From DUZB01 sp964407525 (GTDB lineage Bacteria > Desulfobacterota > DSM-4660 > Desulfatiglandales > Desulfatiglandaceae): DNA of 11,432 nt. Where the stretch lies: positions 1 through 11,432 of the forward strand of contig CAYOWC010000149.1 of NCBI GenBank assembly GCA_964407525.1, in the 5' to 3' direction. Below the pieces are notes generated by a model that worked only from the letters and a program-made list of their open reading frames with translations, made no database searches and was not told the origin of the DNA. Shown in pieces: positions 6,760 through 11,432 of the stretch (position 1 is the first letter of the stretch; every line of letters begins with the position of its first letter). Both the position numbers and the translations under genes were made by a program.

Positions 6760-7644
6760 ATGAAACGTTTTAAGAACATTCTTTTTGTCTATGATGGTGA
6801 AAAAGAGAGCGGCGTTGCCCTTAAAAAGGCAATAAGTCTGGCCCAGGAAAACAAAGCCACATTGACAATAGTGGAAGTGCTTGAGGAATTACCGCCGGAA
6901 ATACAAAGGACGGTCCAGTCATCAAAGATCGTCGATTTCCAGAAAACCGTTGAGGAAGATAGCAGGCGGGACTTAAAAGATATAATCGAAACAATTGAAA
7001 AGACTGGGATTCAGGTGAAAAGCAGAGTCCTTTGGGGGAAACCCTTCATAGAGATCATTAGGCAAGTTCTCGAAAACAATCACGACCTGGTGATGATAAG
7101 CCCCCAGAAAAAGCCAAAGCTCAAAGAAATGTTGTTCGGAAGCAGGACCATGCATCTGTTGCGCAAATGCCCATGTCCGGTGTGGGTGATAATACCGAGC
7201 CAACCTAAAAAATATGCCCGTATTCTGGCTGCCGTGGACGCTGCACCTCTTGATGAAAAAAGCGCTTCCCTCAATATCCGGATTATGGAACTGGCAACGT
7301 CGCTGGCTCATATGGAAAAATCCGAGATACACATCGTTCATTGCTGGGAACCTTATTTTAATAAAACCGTGAGAAGCCGTACTTTGATTACGGGGGAGGA
7401 AACAGACAAGCTGGTTCGTGAAGCCCGAAATACCAACAAGAGACGGATCAACGAATTGGTGGGGAAATTTGATCTCGAGGGCCTTACTCACAAGGTGCAT
7501 ATATTGGAGTGTAGCGGAAGAGCTAATTCCAAGCATGGTATCGAAAAAGAAAATCGAACTGGTTGTAATGGGCACAGTTTCCAGAACGGGGGTGGCCGGA
7601 TTTTTCATCGGCAATACCGCCGAGAAAATTCTCAACAAGCTTGA
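6760..7644 (+). CDS. uspE: UspE-like tandem universal stress protein, frameshifted in its second domain
   Basis: ATG at 6760 is chosen over 6742 because AAAGGAG lies eight bases upstream and the protein then opens with 'MKRFKNILFVYDG', the normal first strand of a UspA fold. Domain 1 spans about residues 5-146 and ends with 'LFGSRTMHLLRKCPCPVWVI'. Domain 2 begins about residue 153 ('YARILAAVDAAP'). Family similarity is good as far as 'HKVHILE' (244-250). After that the reading frame runs into unrelated sequence ending at 7644, while the true C-terminal part continues in the next frame up to 7705. Joining the frames gives about 315 residues, close to the length of E. coli UspE (316). UspE-type proteins are cytoplasmic tandem-domain stress proteins. 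The break may be a real mutation or a sequencing error. A promoter lies just upstream, and a PsiE-family gene follows 56 nt after the full-length end. Confidence 0.8.
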   Translation: MKRFKNILFVYDGEKESGVALKKAISLAQENKATLTIVEVLEELPPEIQRTVQSSKIVDFQKTVEEDSRRDLKDIIETIEKTGIQVKSRVLWGKPFIEIIRQVLENNHDLVMISPQKKPKLKEMLFGSRTMHLLRKCPCPVWVIIPSQPKKYARILAAVDAAPLDEKSASLNIRIMELATSLAHMEKSEIHIVHCWEPYFNKTVRSRTLITGEETDKLVREARNTNKRRINELVGKFDLEGLTHKVHILECSGRANSKHGIEKENRTGCNGHSFQNGGGRIFHRQYRRENSQQA

Positions 7645-7705
7645 CTGCTCAGTCCTCGCCATTAAACCGGAAGGGTTTCAAACCCCGGTAAAACTGGGTG
7701 AATAG
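7516..7705 (+). pseudogene. Displaced 3' end of the UspE-like gene (second UspA domain, other frame)
   Basis: This stretch is read one base out of phase with the upstream gene. It encodes 'AEELIPSMVSKKKIELVVMG' and continues with 'GFFIGNTAEKILNKLDCSVL' and 'KPEGFQTPV', the conserved end of a UspE-type second domain including the G-x-IGNTAE nucleotide-site region. The in-frame stop is at 7703-7705. It directly continues the sequence lost from the upstream frame at about residue 251, so both belong to one gene. The simplest explanation is loss of two bases in 'agcgcggaa', giving the observed 'agcggaa' near 7513-7519. No slippery heptamer or stop-dependent shift site is visible, so programmed frameshifting is unlikely. 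Confidence 0.75.
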
Positions 7706-7710
7706 CCAAA

Positions 7711-7735
7711 AGACTCGTAAAAGGGGTTTACGTCT
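7711..7735 (+). promoter_or_regulatory. Intergenic hairpin between usp and psiE-like genes
   Basis: CGTAAA (7716-7721) and TTTACG (7727-7732) are perfect complements around the loop AGGGG. The stem extends by AGA/TCT (7711-7713 with 7733-7735) across a two-base bulge. No T-run follows, so it does not look like an intrinsic terminator. It could stabilise or process a usp-psiE transcript, or be chance. Confidence 0.35.
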
Positions 7736-7761
7736 CCAGCGTATAGAGAAGGATGTACGGT

Positions 7762-8211
7762 ATGAACGAAGAAAAATATTCAAGCTTGTCTGAAGACGAT
7801 AAAGATCCATACATGCGGGTGCTTAACAAAGTGATCCGATGGGGCGTGAAAATTTTGGCCTTGCTCATGGTGCTCATAATACTTTGGAGCATATTTGATG
7901 TCATTTGGGTTTTCATAAAAAGGCTTAGTGAGCCACCCTTTTTTGTCTTGAAAGTCAATGACATTCTATCCTTATTTAGTGCGACCTTGGTTGTATTAAT
8001 CGCAATAGAGATATTTTTCAACATCACTCTCTATCTAAGAGAAGACGTAATTCATGTTAGACTGGTCGTGGCAACAGCCCTTATGGCGATTGCTCGTAAG
8101 GTGATTGTTTTTGATTATAAAGAACTGAACCCGCAGTATATTTATGCGTCAGGGATGGTAGTCTTGGCCTTGGGCGTCACTTACTGGCTTTTGAGTAAAA
8201 AAAACCCTTAG
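7762..8211 (+). CDS. PsiE-family (phosphate-starvation-inducible) membrane protein
   Basis: This encodes a 149-residue protein with four predicted membrane helices, at about residues 27-51, 66-89, 98-116 and 127-145. The stretch 'IEIFFNITLYLREDVIHVRL' and the following 'TALMAIARKVIVFDY' (81-119) match the conserved core of the PsiE family (PF06146), where the 'VRVVLxTALIAxARKxIVxD' pattern is typical. ATG at 7762 is preferred to ATG at 7753 because AAGGA (7749-7753) sits eight bases upstream, whereas it abuts the earlier ATG. E. coli PsiE is induced by phosphate starvation, but its biochemical role is unknown, so no reaction can be assigned. It lies 56 nt downstream of the UspE-like gene and probably shares its transcript. 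The divergent operon carries a phosphate transporter. Confidence 0.85.
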   Translation: MNEEKYSSLSEDDKDPYMRVLNKVIRWGVKILALLMVLIILWSIFDVIWVFIKRLSEPPFFVLKVNDILSLFSATLVVLIAIEIFFNITLYLREDVIHVRLVVATALMAIARKVIVFDYKELNPQYIYASGMVVLALGVTYWLLSKKNP

Positions 8212-8286
8212 GACGCAATAAATCTCTCGACGATGCATCATAACTTCGGGCCATTTTCGGCCGATATGAAATCACAAAAACATTGA

Positions 8287-8300
8287 AATAGCTCGCTATT
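8287..8300. promoter_or_regulatory. Short palindrome upstream of the L,D-transpeptidase gene
   Basis: AATAGC-TC-GCTATT is a perfect 6-bp inverted repeat, lying 42 bases before the L,D-transpeptidase start in the 130-bp gap after the PsiE-family gene. It may be an operator or a small hairpin. I see no good promoter beside it and no terminator in the gap. Confidence 0.2.
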
Positions 8301-8341
8301 ACTTCAGCTAAGGTGGCGTACATGGCCAAAGGTCTGGCTTT

Positions 8342-10042
8342 ATGGGTAATGAATTGAAGGTCCGGCGCCTTGGAATCGGTTGCCTTTTTTTCCTTGTTCT
8401 TTCGCTTTTTGGAAGCCTCCATCAAGTTGCCCATGCGCAGATCGACATGGAAAGGGTGAGAGAATCCCTGAGAAACCGCGTTGAACAGGCGGGAATTTCT
8501 CCAGTCTTGAGCGTGGGTGAAGAAAGGGTGTATGCCGTAAAGACTCTGCCCCGGTTTTATGAAATGCGGGCATACCGTCCGGCATGGATCAATGAGAAGG
8601 GCCAGATCGCTCAAGCAGATGCGCTGGTAGAGGCCCTGCAGAAGGCTGGTCTGGAAGGCCTTGAAGCGTCCGATTATCATTATGAATTCATCCGGGACGC
8701 ACTTTTGGAATTGAGAGCCCTTTTAGGGCAAAAGAAACCCGTCAGCCCCGGTTTTATTATCGATCTTGAACTGATGTTGACAGATGCATTCTCTCTTTAC
8801 GGGTCCCACCTTTTATCGGGGAAGGTCAATCCGGAAACCATTGATCCGGAATGGTTCGCCAATCGAAGAGCGGCCGATTTCGCGGTTTTGCTCCAGGAAA
8901 CCCTTGAAGGGAATCGAATCAATGAGGCTTTATCAAGCCTTTTACCGCCGCAACCGGGTTACGGGAAGTTGAAAAAGGCCCTCGCAGAATATCGCGTTAT
9001 TGAAAAAAATGGCGGGTGGCCTTCCATCCCTTCCGGGACTATTTTGAAAAAAGGAGATTCGAAAGATGAGCGTATTGATGCGCTTCGAATAAGACTGGCC
9101 GCTTCAGGGGATCTTGACCCGAAATCTTTAAAAGAGGGCGCTGTATTTGATGATGAACTGGAACAAACCGTCATCGGATTTCAGGTGCGGCATGGACTGG
9201 AACCGGACGGTGCTGTCGGACCCCTGACCTTGTCTCAGTTGAATGTGCCTGTTGAAGAGCGGATAAAGCAGATGGTGATCAATATGGAACGGTCGCGATG
9301 GTTGCCCCAGGATCTGGGACAGCGTCATATCCTTGTCAATATTGCCGACTTTCACCTGGACCTATTTGAAAAGGACCGGTCCGTTCTCAACATGAGGGTT
9401 ATTGTCGGGAAAGCCTACAGACATACACCCGTTTTCAGTGACAAAATGACGTATATTGTCCTGAATCCCTACTGGCATGTTCCCCGTAAAATTGCTGTTC
9501 AGGATAAGCTCCCTCTCATTAAAAAAGATCCGGAATATTGGACAAAACAGCAAATGAAACTGTTTGAGGGATGGGGTGCTGAAACAAAGGAATTGAATCC
9601 CAGAGAGATCGATTGGAGTCGCGCATCGGCTGCGAATTTTTCCTACAGATTGCGGCAGGAGCCGGGACCTCAAAACGCCCTGGGAAAAATGAAGTTCATG
9701 TTCCCAAACCGGTTTGGTGTTTACATACACGATACACCGACACGCGAGCTATTTCGGAAATCCGTACGAACCATGAGTTCGGGATGCATCCGGATCGAGA
9801 AACCGATGGCGTTGGCAGAATATGTCTTAATGGGAAATCCACCATGGAATGGAGAAAACATCTCTTCGGCATTGAAAACCAACGTTGAAAAGACTATCTT
9901 TTTAAAGAACCCGGTCCCTGTTCATCTCCTCTATTGGACAACCTTTGTGGACGGCAATGGCATGATTCATTTTCGAAATGATATATACCATCGTGATAAA
10001 CGTCTCGAAGCAGCCTTGTACAAAAAGCCGCCCGTTCAATAA
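8342..10042 (+). CDS. L,D-transpeptidase, LdtD/YcbB type
   Basis: This encodes a 566-residue exported peptidoglycan cross-linking enzyme. L,D-transpeptidases form 3-3 cross-links between meso-diaminopimelate residues of stem peptides. A signal peptide is clear: basic 'KVRR' (6-9), a hydrophobic core 10-25 and a likely cut after 'AHA' at residue 32. Residues about 60-220 match the YcbB-type N-terminal scaffold region. Residues about 245-300 are a peptidoglycan-binding domain ('TVIGFQVRHGLEPDGAVGPLTLSQL'). The YkuD catalytic domain occupies about 328-500, with 'GVYIHDTPTRELF' (His463) and 'SSGCIRI' (catalytic Cys482). The capping insertion typical of YcbB lies between 'LNPYWHVPRKIA' and the catalytic motif. 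The length is close to E. coli LdtD (615). AAAGG lies nine bases before ATG 8342. The histidine kinase gene starts 43 nt downstream. Confidence 0.93.
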   Translation: MGNELKVRRLGIGCLFFLVLSLFGSLHQVAHAQIDMERVRESLRNRVEQAGISPVLSVGEERVYAVKTLPRFYEMRAYRPAWINEKGQIAQADALVEALQKAGLEGLEASDYHYEFIRDALLELRALLGQKKPVSPGFIIDLELMLTDAFSLYGSHLLSGKVNPETIDPEWFANRRAADFAVLLQETLEGNRINEALSSLLPPQPGYGKLKKALAEYRVIEKNGGWPSIPSGTILKKGDSKDERIDALRIRLAASGDLDPKSLKEGAVFDDELEQTVIGFQVRHGLEPDGAVGPLTLSQLNVPVEERIKQMVINMERSRWLPQDLGQRHILVNIADFHLDLFEKDRSVLNMRVIVGKAYRHTPVFSDKMTYIVLNPYWHVPRKIAVQDKLPLIKKDPEYWTKQQMKLFEGWGAETKELNPREIDWSRASAANFSYRLRQEPGPQNALGKMKFMFPNRFGVYIHDTPTRELFRKSVRTMSSGCIRIEKPMALAEYVLMGNPPWNGENISSALKTNVEKTIFLKNPVPVHLLYWTTFVDGNGMIHFRNDIYHRDKRLEAALYKKPPVQ

Positions 10043-10085
10043 CTTGCGTTCTTTTCCCAAAATCGGAAGGGAGAAATACTCATCA

Positions 10086-11261
10086 ATGACTGCAAGAGAA
10101 TCCAAAGACTTGATCGAGGAGCTGCAGATCCACAAAGCGGAACTGGAGATGCAAAACGAAGAACTGCGGCGGGTTCAATTGGAATTGGAAGCGGCACGAG
10201 ATAAATATTCCGACCTCTACGACTTTGCCCCGGTTGGTTACTTCACGGTTAGTGATAGAAACATCATTCTGGATGCTAATCTTACCATGTGTGCCATGTT
10301 AGGGATGGAAAGAAGTTTAGTGGTAGGCAACCCTTTTTCTAACTATCTCAACAGGGATGATCAGGACATTTTCTACCATCACCGTCGGAAACTCATCGAA
10401 TCCAAAGACAAACAAACCTGTGAATTGAGGATTCTAAAAAATGATCAATCTCAATTCCATGCGCAAATGGAATGCATCCCTGTATTAAACAAAAAAAGAA
10501 ACGTAGACCAGATTCGAATTGCCCTGACCGATATTACTTTCCGCAAACAGGCGGAGGAGGAATTGCGGGAAAGCACCCGGAAGCTGAAACTGTTTGCCTA
10601 TTCGGTTTCACATGACCTTAAGAGCCCGGCCATCGGTATCCACGGGCTGACAAAACGTCTCTCAAAACTTTACAGGAACAACCTCGATGAAAGAGGAAGA
10701 ACAACCTGTGATCAAATAGTCAAGGCCTCAGAACAAATTGTAAAACTTGCCGAAAATATCAACATTTACATATCGACGAAGGAAGCCCCCATTGCCATAG
10801 AAAGCATTAACTTGAAGGAACTTATCCAGACGGTCAAAGAAGAAATTGCCCCTCAACTCAATATTCGCAATCTAAAGTGGTTTCAGCCTGCTACCCTTCC
10901 CGAAATCAAAGCAGATAGATTAGCCGTTGTGAGGGCCATAAGAAATTTGCTAGACAATGCGCTGAAATATGGAGGTAATGATCTCAGCGAAATCAGCATA
11001 GGGTACCAGGAGTCAGAAGCGTTTCACATTCTTTCGGTAATGGATGACGGTATCGGTCTGAAAGTGGGAGATTCAAAAGATATTTTTGAGACTTTCAAAC
11101 GCCTGAAGACCTCCAGAGGAACCGAGGGCACAGGTTTGGGACTTGCGATAGTAAAGGAAATAGCAGAACGACATGATGGAGAAGTTTGGATAGAGCCGGG
11201 AACGGAGAAAGGCATAGAATTCAGGGTATCCATTTCAAAACATCTACGACTACCTCGATAA
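10086..11261 (+). CDS. Cytoplasmic PAS-domain sensor histidine kinase
   Basis: This encodes a 391-residue kinase with no membrane segment or signal peptide, so it senses a cytoplasmic cue. ATG at 10086 follows AAGGGAG with a 12-base gap; the frame is open to 9978 but that overlaps the L,D-transpeptidase. Residues 5-42 form a coiled coil ('ELQIHKAELEMQNEELRR'). Residues about 43-152 are a PAS domain ('YDFAPVGYFTVSDRN', ending 'ALTDITFRKQAEEEL'). The HisKA dimerisation domain has the H-box 'SVSHDLKSP' with phospho-acceptor His176. The ATPase domain shows the N-box 'RNLLDNALKYG' (286-296), the G1 box 'DDGIGL' (320-325), an F-box 'IFETFKRL' and the G2 box 'GTGLGLAI' (348-355). All catalytic motifs are intact. 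No response regulator is encoded next to it in the window. The 43-nt spacing suggests cotranscription with the L,D-transpeptidase. Confidence 0.93.
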   Translation: MTARESKDLIEELQIHKAELEMQNEELRRVQLELEAARDKYSDLYDFAPVGYFTVSDRNIILDANLTMCAMLGMERSLVVGNPFSNYLNRDDQDIFYHHRRKLIESKDKQTCELRILKNDQSQFHAQMECIPVLNKKRNVDQIRIALTDITFRKQAEEELRESTRKLKLFAYSVSHDLKSPAIGIHGLTKRLSKLYRNNLDERGRTTCDQIVKASEQIVKLAENINIYISTKEAPIAIESINLKELIQTVKEEIAPQLNIRNLKWFQPATLPEIKADRLAVVRAIRNLLDNALKYGGNDLSEISIGYQESEAFHILSVMDDGIGLKVGDSKDIFETFKRLKTSRGTEGTGLGLAIVKEIAERHDGEVWIEPGTEKGIEFRVSISKHLRLPR

Positions 11262-11265
11262 ATTC

Positions 11266-11292
11266 TCTTATCCGCACATAAGATCTCTTTTT
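11266..11292 (+). terminator. Weak intrinsic terminator after the histidine kinase
   Basis: TCTTAT (11266-11271) and ATAAGA (11278-11283) pair perfectly around the loop CCGCAC, followed by a T-rich stretch with five Ts at 11288-11292. The position, five bases after the kinase stop, is right for a terminator. The stem is short and AT-rich, so it would be weak. Confidence 0.35.
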
Positions 11293-11403
11293 CCATCGAG
11301 ACCCCGACGGCAAGCAAAGTGCCCAGGGCAGCCCTTTCAAGGTGCTTATTAAAATCGGTCAACAATCAGGGTTTTACGTGTAAAAATGAGGTTCCAAAGC
11401 CAT

Positions 11404-11432
11404 AGGTTTCAGGTGTCGGGTGTCAGGCAGGT
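11404..11432. repeat. Heptanucleotide tandem repeat at the right window edge
   Basis: Successive 7-base units aggtttc, aggtgtc and gggtgtc (11404-11424) are followed by aggcagg, all close to AGGTGTC. The array runs into the window edge and may continue. It lies in the non-coding sequence after the kinase gene, where I see no convincing gene from 11262 on. Confidence 0.5.

Noticed and set aside
7505..7525. Programmed ribosomal frameshift in the usp gene
   Set aside because: There is no slippery heptamer, no stop codon at the shift point and no clear stimulatory stem just downstream. A two-base loss explains it more simply.
8244..8270. Terminator after the PsiE-family gene ('ggccattttcggcc')
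   Set aside because: The stem is only four pairs and no T-run follows.
11024..11365. Leftward 113-codon open frame overlapping the kinase 3' end
   Set aside because: Most of it is antisense to conserved kinase motifs, and the unique part is about 34 codons of unrecognised sequence.

Overview
This window looks like chromosomal DNA from an anaerobic Desulfobacterota (deltaproteobacterial) relative. That is an inference from protein style: a cytoplasmic PAS kinase opening with an 'ELQIHKAELEMQNEELRR'-type coiled coil, a UspE-like tandem stress protein, paired MgtE transporters, and a PEP-synthase-like protein with an unusual C-terminus. No rRNA, tRNA, CRISPR array, phage gene or complete insertion sequence is visible. 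Most of the window is ordinary housekeeping and accessory transport or stress genes, and I do not see a clearly new defence or mobile system.

Layout. Positions 1-1709 (+) hold the 3' part of a PEP/pyruvate-binding, phosphohistidine-domain protein cut by the left edge. Positions 1716-1890 hold a 20-bp inverted repeat (19/20) enclosing about 135 bp, with several copies of a 9-nt word, exactly filling the gap between two convergent genes. Positions 6398 down to 1892 (-) are a probable three-gene operon: an NptA-type Na+/phosphate cotransporter with a PhoU-like tail, then two different MgtE magnesium transporters. The 361-bp divergent region 6399-6759 carries a good sigma70-type promoter (TTGACT-17-TAGAAT) for the rightward genes, with a small palindrome in its spacer.

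Rightward from 6760 come a UspE-like tandem universal stress protein broken by a frameshift near 7513-7519, a PsiE-family four-helix membrane protein, an LdtD/YcbB-type L,D-transpeptidase with signal peptide, and a PAS histidine kinase without membrane segments. A weak hairpin plus T-run follows the kinase. The right edge ends in the start of a heptanucleotide tandem repeat (consensus AGGTGTC).

How the genes may work together. Three of the membrane-protein genes move Mg2+ or phosphate, and a PsiE homologue (phosphate-starvation family) and a stress protein are transcribed divergently from them. The block therefore reads as a magnesium/phosphate and stress-response neighbourhood, with cell-envelope cross-linking (L,D-transpeptidase) and an orphan sensor kinase downstream. 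This functional link is inferred from position only.
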